DNA of 35,447 nt from Streptomyces bobili (GTDB lineage: Bacteria > Actinomycetota > Actinomycetes > Streptomycetales > Streptomycetaceae), in contig NZ_MUBA01000306.1 in the NCBI RefSeq assembly GCF_002154575.1, positions 1 to 35,447 on the forward strand. Direction: 5' to 3'. Position numbers and translations under genes: made by a program. Numbering within the stretch: position 1 is the first letter of the stretch; each line of letters begins with the position of its first letter. The notes under the pieces are model-generated. The model made no database searches, was not told the DNA's origin, and worked only from the letters and a program-made list of their open reading frames with translations. Shown here in pieces: positions 7,379 through 15,819 of the stretch.

Positions 7379-8598
7379 GAGGCCTCCCGCAGGGTGTGGG
7401 CGTGGTCGGCCGCCGGGAAGAGGGCCGCGGTCAAGGCCGTGAACTGGTCCCCGAGTTGCCGGGTGGCGGCCAGGTTCCGCTCGGCCAGGGTCTGCCGCAG
7501 CTCCGCCGCCCTCCCCTCCAGCGACCGGAACTGTTCGAGCAGCCGGTCGGCGTCGACCTCGCGCGCCGGGTGGCAGTACGCGCCGAGCCCCATCGACTCC
7601 ATGAGCGCGTCGCTCTTCGCCGCGTAGCTGAGCGCCAGCGTCGGCGTGCCGGCCTTCAGCGCGCAGACCAGGTTGTGGTAGCGGGTGGCTACCACGGCGT
7701 CGGCGGCAGCCGTCTCCTTCATCAGGTCGGCCAGCGAGGCCGCCTCGGCGGCCGTGACCAGCGGAGAGTCGACCGCGTCGAGGATCGCGGCGACCACCGC
7801 GGCGTCGCACGCGTCGCCGGTGAGCAGCCGGACCGGCCTGCCGTCCTCGACCAGCGCGCGGACGAACCGGGTCGTCCCGTCGAGGTAGCGCCGGTGGATC
7901 TCCTCGGCCCGCGCGCGGTCGTCGTTGCCGCCGTGGAAGTCCATGACCCCGACGCAGACCGGACCCGGCGGACCCGAGGGCGCGATCGCCGTGGGCGTCG
8001 GCGTCGGCAGGGCGAAGGCGAGGTCCGGGTAGACCTCGTCGCGCGAGGTGTCCACGCCCATCGCCCGCATCGCGTCGCGGGACAGCGCGTCACGGTACGA
8101 CCGGTACGCGGCCAGCCGCGCCGCCCGGCGCACCAGGGCCCGGGTGGGCCGGTCGCTGATCGCGTCCGCGCCCACGCCGACCAGCGCGACCCGGGTGCGC
8201 AGCAGCCGGCCGGACGCGCAGAGCAGGAACAGCGAGTAGGGGAAGCCCCACGGCCGCAGCGGCAGCGTGGCCTCCAGGACACCCATGCCCGGCACGATCA
8301 CCACGTCGTGCCGGCGCACCCAGGCGGCGGTGCGGACGGCGTCGACGAGTTTGCCCAGGCCCTTCCCGGCGATCGCGCCCGCACGTGACGCGGTCCGGTA
8401 CTCGCCGCGGTACCAGTGCAGCCGCGTCGCGGGGATGCCGTAGCGGGCCGCGACGACCTCGGGTCCGCCGCACAGCGCGTCCACCACCGCCTCCGGGTGC
8501 TCGGCACGCAGGTAGCCGAGCACGGCCTCCAGCGAGCCGTCGTTGCCGAGGTTGCCGGAGCCGAGCAGGCCGAACACCCCCACGCGGGCAGCCGTCAC
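7375..8598 (-). CDS. Polysaccharide pyruvyl transferase family protein
   Basis: The 407 residues show the two-lobed PS_pyruv_trans pattern: an N-terminal LLGSGNLGNDGSLEAVLGYL, VVIVPGMGVLEA in the middle, ALVGVGADAISD, and a C-terminal VVATRYHNLVCALKAGTPTLALSYAAKSDALMESMG. The family includes enzymes that add ketal-linked pyruvate from PEP to sugars, as well as several without pyruvyl activity, so the reaction here is not certain. If active, it would give the repeat unit an acidic pyruvate ketal. The start is GTG at 8598, overlapping the GT2 stop (GTGA). The protein is cytoplasmic, with no signal peptide or membrane segment. The Gly-rich N-terminus and the R-Y-H-N-L block are the best-preserved family signatures. 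Confidence 0.85.
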   Translation of the reverse strand: MTAARVGVFGLLGSGNLGNDGSLEAVLGYLRAEHPEAVVDALCGGPEVVAARYGIPATRLHWYRGEYRTASRAGAIAGKGLGKLVDAVRTAAWVRRHDVVIVPGMGVLEATLPLRPWGFPYSLFLLCASGRLLRTRVALVGVGADAISDRPTRALVRRAARLAAYRSYRDALSRDAMRAMGVDTSRDEVYPDLAFALPTPTPTAIAPSGPPGPVCVGVMDFHGGNDDRARAEEIHRRYLDGTTRFVRALVEDGRPVRLLTGDACDAAVVAAILDAVDSPLVTAAEAASLADLMKETAAADAVVATRYHNLVCALKAGTPTLALSYAAKSDALMESMGLGAYCHPAREVDADRLLEQFRSLEGRAAELRQTLAERNLAATRQLGDQFTALTAALFPAADHAHTLREAS

Positions 8599-9542
8599 GC
8601 CTGCCTGCCTTCACGGCCGGCGACGACCGCGTCGACGGAGACGCCGAGCCGGCCGGCGTCGACCGGGGCGCGGTCCTCGACCCGCTCGCCGGCGCCGGGC
8701 CGCACCCGGCTGGTCATCCACGCGGCCAGGTGCCGGTAGCACGCGCGCCGGTCGGCCGGGGTCAGCGGCGCCCGCCGGACGGCGGAGACGAAGCCCCAGA
8801 CGTACTCGGCGAGCAGCCGGGGCGGCGGGTGCAGCGGGCCCGCCCGGCGCGGGTCCAGGTTGACGCAGCGGGAACGCTTGGAAGGGTTCGCCCGCTCGGC
8901 GCGGGTGGGGTGGTCGCGGCGGAAGTACAGCAGTTCCGGCACCTGGTGGAAGGGCCCGTGCAGGGTGATCTCGGCGACGAACGTGCGGTCCGCGTGGTGG
9001 TAGCTGTCGTGCGGCTTCACCCGGCGCAGCACGTCGGCCCGCATCACCCCGTAGAAGTCGTCGCCACCGGGCTCGAACAGCAGACTGCGGAAGCGCTCCG
9101 GGGCGTGGGGCGAGTCGGTGGACAGCCCGTACTCGTACGGCACCTTCACCCGCCCCTCGCCGTCGATGACCGCCTGTCCGCTGTGCGCGAGGATCACGTC
9201 CGGCCGCTCGTCCAGCGCCTCGACACAGCGCAGCAGCAGGTCGCGGGCGTACAGGTCGTCGTGCGAGGCCCACTTGAACAGCTCGCCGCGGCACTCGGTG
9301 AACACGTAGTTGTGGTTCGGGGCGGCGCCGATGTTGCGGGCCAGCCGCACGTACCGGATGCGTGAGTCCTTCGCGGCGTACCTGCGGCAGATGTCCTGGG
9401 TGCCGTCCGTCGAGGCGTTGTCGGAGATGACCAGCTCGAAGTCCTCGTAGGTCTGGCCGAGCAGGGCGTCGAGCGCCTCGGCGAGGTACTCCTCGCCGTT
9501 GTACACGGGCAGGCCGATGCTCAGCCTGGGTTGCGCGGTCAT
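8595..9542 (-). CDS. Family 2 glycosyltransferase
   Basis: This 315-residue GT-A fold enzyme opens with RLSIGLPVYNGEEYLAEALDALLGQTY, has the nucleotide-binding VISDNASTDGTQDIC and the metal/donor motif ASHDD (ELFKWASHDDLYARD). It adds one sugar from an NDP donor to the lipid-linked repeat unit in the cytoplasm. Donor and acceptor cannot be read from the sequence. The ATG at 9542 overlaps the flippase stop (ATGA), and the downstream GTG of the pyruvyltransferase-family gene overlaps its stop. A longer frame to 9626 runs into the flippase coding region and lacks a ribosome site. The C-terminal ~90 residues after the catalytic core are Arg/Pro-rich and less typical. Confidence 0.88.
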   Translation of the reverse strand: MTAQPRLSIGLPVYNGEEYLAEALDALLGQTYEDFELVISDNASTDGTQDICRRYAAKDSRIRYVRLARNIGAAPNHNYVFTECRGELFKWASHDDLYARDLLLRCVEALDERPDVILAHSGQAVIDGEGRVKVPYEYGLSTDSPHAPERFRSLLFEPGGDDFYGVMRADVLRRVKPHDSYHHADRTFVAEITLHGPFHQVPELLYFRRDHPTRAERANPSKRSRCVNLDPRRAGPLHPPPRLLAEYVWGFVSAVRRAPLTPADRRACYRHLAAWMTSRVRPGAGERVEDRAPVDAGRLGVSVDAVVAGREGRQA

Positions 9543-10837
9543 GAGGTCCTCACTTCGGGAATCGGGTTGTGACGGCGCTCGCGCAGGGCGGAGCGCAGGT
9601 GAAGCCACCACACGGCCGAGCTGCACACGGTCGCGGCGGCGACGCCCCAGGCCGAGCCGGCCGTGCCGGCCACGGCCGCCCCGCCGAGACCGCCGCCGAC
9701 ATAGCAGGCGGAGGCGAACAGCTGGCTGCGCAGGCTGCGCCGGGCCGCGCCGAGCGCGCGCAGTCCGGCCGCCGCGCCGGTGCCGAGACCGGCGCCCGCG
9801 ACGCCGAGCGCGGCCGGCACGATGAGCGCCGAGGCGGAGTCCCAGACGTCACCGAGCACCAGCTCGCCGAGCCTGCCCGGCACCAGCAGCAGCGCCGCGC
9901 CCCAGAGCAGCGCGGCGACGGCCTGCCCGGCGCCGAGCACGAGACAGAACCTGGCCAGCCGGTGCGGGGCCCGCCGCAGCACCCGGGCCGCCTCCGCGAC
10001 GGTGACGAGGGAGAGTCCCATCAGCACGGCGAGGAACGGGCCGAGCAGCAGCTCTGCGCCCCGGATCGCCCCCACCGCGCCGACCCCGACGATCGCGCCG
10101 AGCCCGTACGCCCGCAGCTGGCTCGCGCCGCTGACGCCGACGTTCTCGACGAGGTACCGGTAGCTGAGATCGCGCTGCTCGCGCAGCCAGCCGCGCGCCC
10201 CGGTCATCCGGGGCCGGATGCCGGACTGGAGGCAGCCGTACCCGGCGGCCACGGTCGCGGACGCGCCCCAGGCGAGCACGAAGGCGGCCACGCTGCCCTG
10301 ACGGGCCGCCACCACCAGGGCCGGGACGAGGGCGACGCCCCACACGAGGTCGTTGACGAATGCCTTCCGCCCGGTGCCGGCGGCGAAGAACGAGTACCGC
10401 CAGGCGTCCTGGAGCAGCAGTCCCGGCAGCATCACGCCGAGGCAGGCGAACGCGGGCCCCACGCGACCGCCGACAGCGAGTCCGGCCACCAGACACGCCA
10501 CGCCGATGGCGACACCGACGCCGAGCGCGGTACCCGACGACCGGGCCACCGCCCCCCGCCAGGACGCGTCCGGCACCCCGCTGAAGCGCACCACGAGCGG
10601 GTCGGTGGCCAGACCGCGCGACACGCTGAGCACCACGCCGTAGGTCACCCAGGCCAGGCTGAACACGCCGAACGCGGTCACGCCCAGCGAGCGCGCCACA
10701 TAGATGCCCACCGCGAAGTTGGTCATGCTGGAGGCCGCCTGGTCGGCGAGGCCCCAGGACAGCCGGCCGACGAGGGCCCGCCGGGCCGAGCCGGCCCGCC
10801 TCGTCGCTTTCTCCCCCTCGGTGGTCATCGGCGTCAT
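9539..10837 (-). CDS. Polysaccharide flippase (Wzx-like, MOP superfamily)
   Basis: The 432-residue protein is hydrophobic along its whole length, with about twelve predicted spans. It begins with the MOP/RfbX-like LSWGLADQAASSMTNFAVGIYVARSLGVTAFGVFSLAW. Such proteins move undecaprenyl-diphosphate-linked repeat units across the membrane. Its place after the sugar genes, in the same operon as the Wzy-like and Wzz-like genes, supports a Wzx role. The ATG at 10837 overlaps the DUF4910 stop; a second ATG three codons later is an alternative. Basic residues (RRAGSARRALVGR) precede the first span, as expected for a cytoplasmic N-terminus. Confidence 0.87.
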   Translation of the reverse strand: MTPMTTEGEKATRRAGSARRALVGRLSWGLADQAASSMTNFAVGIYVARSLGVTAFGVFSLAWVTYGVVLSVSRGLATDPLVVRFSGVPDASWRGAVARSSGTALGVGVAIGVACLVAGLAVGGRVGPAFACLGVMLPGLLLQDAWRYSFFAAGTGRKAFVNDLVWGVALVPALVVAARQGSVAAFVLAWGASATVAAGYGCLQSGIRPRMTGARGWLREQRDLSYRYLVENVGVSGASQLRAYGLGAIVGVGAVGAIRGAELLLGPFLAVLMGLSLVTVAEAARVLRRAPHRLARFCLVLGAGQAVAALLWGAALLLVPGRLGELVLGDVWDSASALIVPAALGVAGAGLGTGAAAGLRALGAARRSLRSQLFASACYVGGGLGGAAVAGTAGSAWGVAAATVCSSAVWWLHLRSALRERRHNPIPEVRTS

Positions 10838-12108
10838 GCCTTGATCAGCCCGGCGCCGTGCAGCGCGTCGGCCGCGGCGGCGACGGCACCGAACGGCAGC
10901 CGGGACCGCTCGGCGACGTCCAGCAGACTGTGCTCGCCGTCGGACAGGTTGAGCACCCAGAGCATGGCCATCTGGGCCTGCTTGGTGTCGCTGCGGCCAC
11001 CGAGCGCGTCGTACAACCCGCGTCGGCCCAGATGTGGTTCGCCGTAGGGGCTGAGGTTGACGTACTGCCGGTTGCGGTCCAGGACGGCGAACGCCTCACG
11101 GCAGACGGCGAGCGTGTCCGTCATCGCCTCCGGGGAGACGAGGTCCAGGTTGTCCGCCGAGGTGTGGTACTCGGGGTAGCCGGCGTACGGGGTGCGGGTG
11201 AGCGAGCCCACGCCGAGATCGAAGCCGGGCGAGCAGTACTGCCGCTCGTCGTAGCCGTACGGAGTGAACTCGGTGATGTGGTGCGGGCGTTCGGAGGCTG
11301 CCAGTACGTGCCGCATCACCCGGTCGATCTCGGCGTCGCCGCGCCTGCTCTGCTTGTACGTCAGTTGCCCCCGGTCGCCGGCGCAGGCCAGCACCAGACC
11401 GTGCTTGACCCGCTCCACCCGCTCGGCGTTGCGGGCCAGCCAGGTGATCGCGCCGATGGTGCCGGGCGCGAAGATGAACCGGTAGGTGTAGTACGGCGTC
11501 CGCTCCGCCAGCGCCCGCGCCAGGAACGTCGCCACCGCGATGCCGGCCAGGTTGTCGTTGGCCAGCGAGGGGTGGCAGACGTGGCAGGAGACGATCACCT
11601 CGTCGGGGACCTGCCCGGGGACCACGTGCTCGGCGTAGGTGAGGTGGCCGTCGGCGAGCGTGGAGTCGATGCGGACCTCGTACTCGCCGTCGGGCATGGC
11701 GTCCAGCGTCTCCTGGGCCAGGCAGAACCCCCATGCGGGCTTGTAGTAACTGGTGCGGTACGGCACCCAGCCCGGCTGGTCCGGCAGGGTGTGCAGGTGT
11801 TCGCGCAGCTCCGCCAGTGGCATGGTCGCCGACACCGGCACGCTGTAGCCGAGGACGTGCAGGCTGGACGCGGCGAAGTCGACGACCCGGTGGCCGGCGG
11901 CGTCGGCGATGTACGCGTCCCGGATGTTCCACTCCTGCGGCACCGTCCAGTCGAGCACCTGCGTTCCCGTCGGCACCTCGTGCACCCGCAGCGGGAGGTA
12001 CTCGCCGACGATGTCCAGGGTGGCGCGCACCCCGTCGCCGGTGATGCTCCGGCACAGCGGGTACAGCCGCTCCACCAGCGCGTGCATCTCCTCGCCGGGC
12101 GCTGTCAT
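10834..12108 (-). CDS. DUF4910 / M28-like zinc aminopeptidase-fold protein
   Basis: This 424-residue protein matches the DUF4910/DUF2172 family, which has the fold of M28 aminopeptidases with a C-terminal winged-helix-like tail. It starts with MHALVERLYPLCRSITGDGVR, typical of the family. Likely zinc ligands are His176 and/or His179 and Asp185 in SCHVCHPSLANDN, plus downstream acidic and His residues around ERQYCSPGF and YPEYHTSADN (His315). The last ~75 residues (MAMLWVLNLSDGEHSLLDVAERS…) form the small helix-turn-helix-like tail. No signal peptide is present, so it should work in the cytoplasm. The family recurs in sugar-biosynthesis loci but its reaction is not known to me. Given the operon, it may hydrolyse an amide on a nucleotide sugar rather than a peptide (inference). 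The start overlaps the epimerase stop (ATGA). Confidence 0.85.
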   Translation of the reverse strand: MTAPGEEMHALVERLYPLCRSITGDGVRATLDIVGEYLPLRVHEVPTGTQVLDWTVPQEWNIRDAYIADAAGHRVVDFAASSLHVLGYSVPVSATMPLAELREHLHTLPDQPGWVPYRTSYYKPAWGFCLAQETLDAMPDGEYEVRIDSTLADGHLTYAEHVVPGQVPDEVIVSCHVCHPSLANDNLAGIAVATFLARALAERTPYYTYRFIFAPGTIGAITWLARNAERVERVKHGLVLACAGDRGQLTYKQSRRGDAEIDRVMRHVLAASERPHHITEFTPYGYDERQYCSPGFDLGVGSLTRTPYAGYPEYHTSADNLDLVSPEAMTDTLAVCREAFAVLDRNRQYVNLSPYGEPHLGRRGLYDALGGRSDTKQAQMAMLWVLNLSDGEHSLLDVAERSRLPFGAVAAAADALHGAGLIKA

Positions 12109-13130
12109 CGGCGCCACCGCAGGGTGTCGTCGACGGCGCCGGCGTCGGACGCGGCGCGCAGCACGGCGAGGCGGGTGAAGCGCCGCTCGAAGTCCTCCTG
12201 CGTCAGACCGTGTTCGCGGTAGGCGTCGGCGAGTTCGAGCGCGCCCCGCTTCACCGTCCACTCGCAGTCGAAGCCGGGTATCGCGGCGCGGAACCGGGCG
12301 AAGTCCACCCGGTACGACCGCGGATCGGCCCCGTTCTCCCCGGTGATCACCACCTTCGCGCCGGACACCGCCTCGGCGACCTGCTCGGCGATCTCGGCGA
12401 CCGTGACGTTGTTGACCTCGCTGCCGATGTTGAACGCCCGGTCGTGGACCGCTTCGCGCGGCGCGGTCAGCGCGGCCGTGAAGGCCCGTGCGATGTCGGC
12501 GGCATGCACCAGCGGGCGCCAGGGGGTGCCGTCGGAGAGAACCAGAACCTCGCCGGACAGGAGTGCGTGGCCCACCAGGTTGTTCAGCACGATGTCGGCG
12601 CGCAGCCGGGGCGAGTAGCCGAAGGCGGTGGCGTTGCGCATGTACACCGGCGTGAAGTCGCCGTCGGCGAGGGCGTGCAGGTCGTCCTCGACCCGCACCT
12701 TGGACTCCGCGTACGGGGTCACCGGGCGCAGCGGGGCGTCCTCGGTCACCAGACCGTCACCGCCGGCCGCGCCGTACACCGAGCAGGTCGACGCGTACAG
12801 GAAGCGCCGCGCTCCCGCGTCACGGGCCAGCCGGGCGAGGCGTACGGAGGCGTGGTGGTTGATGTCGTAGGTGAGGTCCGGCGCCAAAGACCCCAGCGGG
12901 TCGTTGGAGAGCGCGGCCAGGTGGATCACGGCGTCCACCCCGGCCACGTGTTCGGCCGTGACGTCGCGCAGGTCCACCCGGTGCCCCCGCGGGTCGTCGG
13001 GCGCCGGGCCCAGGACGCAGTCGGCGAACAGGCCGGAGTCGAGGCCGACGACCTCGTGTCCGGCGGCCGTGAGGACCGGGGCCATCACGGTGCCCAGGTA
13101 GCCCTGATGTCCGGTCAGCAGTACGCGCAC
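12105..13130 (-). CDS. NAD(P)-dependent sugar epimerase/dehydratase (extended SDR)
   Basis: The 341-residue protein carries the Rossmann motif GHQGYLG (residues 7-13), a conserved VIHLAALS strand, STCSVYG (~114-120) and the catalytic YAESK (Tyr140, Lys144). The substrate region has NATAFGYSPRLRADIVLNNLV and GTPWRPLVHAADIARAF. The 3D class is extended SDR acting on an NDP-hexose. Because it sits beside a glucose-1-phosphate cytidylyltransferase, it could be the 4,6-dehydratase, 4-epimerase or 4-ketoreductase of a CDP-sugar route; the sequence alone does not decide. The start is GTG at 13130, three bases after the PIG-L stop, with GGGGGA upstream. The ~20-residue C-terminal tail is Arg/Ala-rich and may vary. 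Confidence 0.86.
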   Translation of the reverse strand: MRVLLTGHQGYLGTVMAPVLTAAGHEVVGLDSGLFADCVLGPAPDDPRGHRVDLRDVTAEHVAGVDAVIHLAALSNDPLGSLAPDLTYDINHHASVRLARLARDAGARRFLYASTCSVYGAAGGDGLVTEDAPLRPVTPYAESKVRVEDDLHALADGDFTPVYMRNATAFGYSPRLRADIVLNNLVGHALLSGEVLVLSDGTPWRPLVHAADIARAFTAALTAPREAVHDRAFNIGSEVNNVTVAEIAEQVAEAVSGAKVVITGENGADPRSYRVDFARFRAAIPGFDCEWTVKRGALELADAYREHGLTQEDFERRFTRLAVLRAASDAGAVDDTLRWRR

Positions 13131-13133
13131 AGT

Positions 13134-13781
13134 TCATTCCCCCAGGTCGAGAGTGAGTTTGGTGACGGCGAACGCCTCCGCGTAGCGCGCGTGGCATTCG
13201 ATGCCGCGGATACGCGCGAGACCGAGGAAGGCCTCCCGGTCGTACCAGGGCCGGTGCCGCTGCGAGGCGTAGTGCTCCTGCAGCAGCCGTACCTTCTCCT
13301 CGGCGATCTCCGGCGACAGCGGCTGGTAGGCCGCCATCCGGCCGAGATCGCCGTCCCACTTGACGATCTCGTAGCCGAGGACCAGATGGTCCCGGAACGC
13401 GGTGGGTACCAGCTTCGCCAGGCCGCGGTGGTCCTGGTGCGCGTCGTCGGTGCGCGGGGCGAGGACCAGGTCCGGGTCGGTCCGCTCGCGCAGTTCCTCG
13501 ACCGCGGCCTTGGCCTCGTCCCAGTGCACGGGCAACCGGCCGTCCGGCAGCTTGTGCACGGTCAGCCGCAGGTCGGCGCCCGGACAGAAGGCGGCGAGCG
13601 CGGCCCGCTCCTCCTGCTCCCGCTCGCCGCCGCCGCCGGACAGCACCAGCGCGTCGACGCGGACACCGGGGCGCGCGTGGCACAGCGTCAGCAGCGTGCC
13701 GCCCGCGCCGATGGCGATGTCGTCGCAGTGCGCGCCCACCGCGACGATCCGGTCCAGGCGCCCGGTGCCGAGCCGGATCAC
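13134..13781 (-). CDS. PIG-L family deacetylase (LmbE-like)
   Basis: This 215-residue zinc hydrolase has the first metal motif as AHCDDIAIGAGGT (His18, Asp20/Asp21; usual form AHPDDE) and the second as TDDAHQDHRGL. PIG-L/LmbE enzymes remove acetyl groups from GlcNAc-containing compounds, including mycothiol precursors and glycopeptide sugars. In this operon a nucleotide-linked or lipid-linked N-acetyl amino sugar is the likely substrate (inference). The Pro-to-Cys change and the loss of the Glu after DD in the first motif are worth noting: the Glu position is Ile here, which might reduce or alter activity. The GTG start at 13781 overlaps the cytidylyltransferase stop (GTGA). Confidence 0.85.
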   Translation of the reverse strand: MIRLGTGRLDRIVAVGAHCDDIAIGAGGTLLTLCHARPGVRVDALVLSGGGGEREQEERAALAAFCPGADLRLTVHKLPDGRLPVHWDEAKAAVEELRERTDPDLVLAPRTDDAHQDHRGLAKLVPTAFRDHLVLGYEIVKWDGDLGRMAAYQPLSPEIAEEKVRLLQEHYASQRHRPWYDREAFLGLARIRGIECHARYAEAFAVTKLTLDLGE

Positions 13782-14572
13782 GCACTCACCCCCGCGCCGT
13801 CGCGTTCCCACACGGCCCACGGACGCGTCCCCCGGGCATAGGCGTCGTCGAGCGCGGCCCGCTCCTTCACGGTGTCGGTCGGCTTCCAGAAGCCGCGGTG
13901 CTGGTGCGCCACCAACCGTCCCCGCTTGGCCAGTTGGGCGCATCCGTCGGCGACCAGGTCCCCGTTCTCCGGTATGTGGTCGAAGATCTCCTGGCGGAGC
14001 ACGAAGTAGCCGCCGTTCTCCCACAGCGGCATGTCGCTCACCGCGGTGATGCCCCCCACCAGGCCGTCCTCGCCCAGCTCCACGCAGTGGAACGAGGACT
14101 GCGGCGGCACCACCATCATCGACGCCCCGGCGTCCCGCCCGGCGAACCGGTCGATCATCTCCGGCAGCGGGGCGTCGGTGAGCACGTCGGCGTAGTTGGC
14201 GAGGAACATCTCGTCGCCGTCCAGGTGGTGCCGCACCCGGCGCAGCCGCTCCCCGATCGGTGACTCGATGCCGGTCTGCGCGAACGTGATCGTCCAGTCC
14301 GCGATGTCGGTGGACAGCAACTCGGTCCGCCCGCCCCGCAGTACGAAGTCGTTGGACGTCGTCTCCTCGTAGTTGAGGAAGAAGTCCTTGATGTGGTGGG
14401 CCCCGTACCCGAGGCACAGGATGAACTCCGTGTGCCCGAAGTAGGCGTAGTAGCGCATGACGTGCCAGATCAGTGGCCGCGGGCCGACCATCGCCATCGG
14501 CTTGGGCACGTCGTCGGAGGCGCCGCTGCGCATGCGCAGCCCGTAACCGCCGCAGAACAGTACGACCTTCAT
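13778..14572 (-). CDS. rfbF: Glucose-1-phosphate cytidylyltransferase (RfbF-like)
   Basis: The 264-residue protein forms CDP-glucose from CTP and glucose-1-phosphate. It has the nucleotidyltransferase signature FCGGYGLRMR at the N-terminus, the sugar-phosphate lysine in DVPKPM, and RfbF-specific stretches: PLIWHVMRYYAYFGHTEFIL, CLGYGAHHIKDFFLNY, EMFLANYADVLTD and the C-terminal GFWKPTDTVKERAALD. The length is normal (RfbF is about 257). CDP-glucose is the entry to 3,6-dideoxy and branched deoxysugars, usually with a CDP-glucose 4,6-dehydratase (RfbG); here the SDR gene downstream may fill that or another step. The ATG at 14572 overlaps the methyltransferase stop (ATGA). It is the one clear activated-sugar synthase in the operon and defines the sugar pathway as CDP-linked. 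Confidence 0.9.
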   Translation of the reverse strand: MKVVLFCGGYGLRMRSGASDDVPKPMAMVGPRPLIWHVMRYYAYFGHTEFILCLGYGAHHIKDFFLNYEETTSNDFVLRGGRTELLSTDIADWTITFAQTGIESPIGERLRRVRHHLDGDEMFLANYADVLTDAPLPEMIDRFAGRDAGASMMVVPPQSSFHCVELGEDGLVGGITAVSDMPLWENGGYFVLRQEIFDHIPENGDLVADGCAQLAKRGRLVAHQHRGFWKPTDTVKERAALDDAYARGTRPWAVWERDGAGVSA

Positions 14573-15819
14573 GCTGTGCCCTTTCGCGACGTGGCCTCGA
14601 CGATGCTCAGTTCGGGGATGGGGAAGACCAGCCGGCCGCCCCACTCGTGCACGAAGGACAACTGCTCGACCAGCTCCGCCCGCAGGTTCCACGGGAGGAC
14701 CAGGACGTAGTCCGGCCTGTCGGCGGCGATCCGCTCGGGTGACAGGATCGGGATGCGGGTGCCGGGGGTGAACCTGCCGTGCTTGTAGGGGTTGCGGTCG
14801 ACCGTGTACGCCAACAGGTCGGGCCGCACGCCGCAGTGGTTGAGCAGGGTGTTGCCCTTGCCGGGGGCGCCGTAGCCGACGACGGTCTCGCCGCGCTCGG
14901 CCGCGTCGATGAGGAACCGCAGCAGGTCCCGGCGCACCTTGGCCACCCGGGCGGAGAACTCGGTGTACCCGGACAACTCCCGCAGCCCGGCGGCCTTCTC
15001 CCGGTCCAGCACGTCGGCCACCCGCCGCGTCGGCTCGCCGGCCACCTCGGCCGGCCGGGCCCACAGCCGGACGGAGCCGCCGTGCGTGGGCAGCAACTCG
15101 ACGTCCACGAGGGCGAGTCCACCGCTCTCAAGCGCCCGCATCGCGGAGGCGACCGTGTAGTACTGGAAGTGCTCGTGGTAGATCGTGTCGTACTGGTTCT
15201 CCTCGATCAGGGTCAGCAGGTGCTGCACCTCGATGGAGACCCAGCCGTCGTCGGCGACCAGGGCGCGCAGCCCCCGGGTGAACCCGACCACGTCCGGGAT
15301 GTGCGCGTACACGTTGTTGGCGACGACCAGGTCCGCCGGGCCGTGCTCGGCGCGGACGCCCGCACCGGTGTCCGGGTCCAGGAACTCCGTGAGTGTGGGC
15401 ACCCCCGCGTCCCGTGCCGTGGCGCCGACGTTCACCGACGGCTCGATGCCGAGACAGCGGATCCCGCGGTCCACCACATGCCTGAGCAGGTACCCGTCAT
15501 TGCTCGCGACCTCGACCACGAACGCGTCGGCGTCCAGAGCGAGGCGCTGCACGGCGCCGGCGACGAACGTGCGCGCGTGCTCCACCCAGGAGGTCGAGTA
15601 GGACGAGAAGTACGCGTACTCCTTGAACGTCTCCTCCGGCGTGATCAGCGGAGGTATCTGCGCGAGCCAGCAGCCGGTGCAGACCCGCAGGTGCAGCGGG
15701 TACGCCGGTTCCGGCTCGTCCAGTTGGTCCGCGGCGAGAAAGCTCTCGCACGGTGGTGTCGCCCCGAGATCGACGACGCTCGCCATCGCCTCCGAGCCGC
15801 AGAGTCGGCATCGTGTCAT
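14569..15819 (-). CDS. NDP-sugar C-methyltransferase (TylC3/NovU/TcaB9 type)
   Basis: This 416-residue SAM enzyme has the three-part layout of sugar C-methyltransferases. The N-terminal zinc domain has Cys4, Cys7 (CRLC) and Cys47, Cys50 (CTGC). The central SAM fold has VVEVASNDGYLL (~101-112) and IEPSVN, with the Glu-His catalytic pair in YHEHFQYYT. The C-terminal domain has VVGYGAPGKGNTLLNHC and LPWNLRAELVEQL. Known members methylate C3 of NDP-4-keto-6-deoxysugars through an enediolate. Beside an RfbF-type gene it predicts a CDP-linked branched sugar. The ATG at 15819 overlaps the GT4 stop. Together with the RmlC-like and SDR genes it implies a 4-keto intermediate, although a clear 4,6-dehydratase is not obvious. 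Confidence 0.9.
   Translation of the reverse strand: MTRCRLCGSEAMASVVDLGATPPCESFLAADQLDEPEPAYPLHLRVCTGCWLAQIPPLITPEETFKEYAYFSSYSTSWVEHARTFVAGAVQRLALDADAFVVEVASNDGYLLRHVVDRGIRCLGIEPSVNVGATARDAGVPTLTEFLDPDTGAGVRAEHGPADLVVANNVYAHIPDVVGFTRGLRALVADDGWVSIEVQHLLTLIEENQYDTIYHEHFQYYTVASAMRALESGGLALVDVELLPTHGGSVRLWARPAEVAGEPTRRVADVLDREKAAGLRELSGYTEFSARVAKVRRDLLRFLIDAAERGETVVGYGAPGKGNTLLNHCGVRPDLLAYTVDRNPYKHGRFTPGTRIPILSPERIAADRPDYVLVLPWNLRAELVEQLSFVHEWGGRLVFPIPELSIVEATSRKGTA

Noticed and set aside
5668..14263. Many long plus-strand open frames opposite the operon (for example 5668-7380, 9569-11047, 12210-13841)
   Set aside because: They are high-GC antisense shadows of well-supported minus-strand genes, with low-complexity translations and no ribosome sites.
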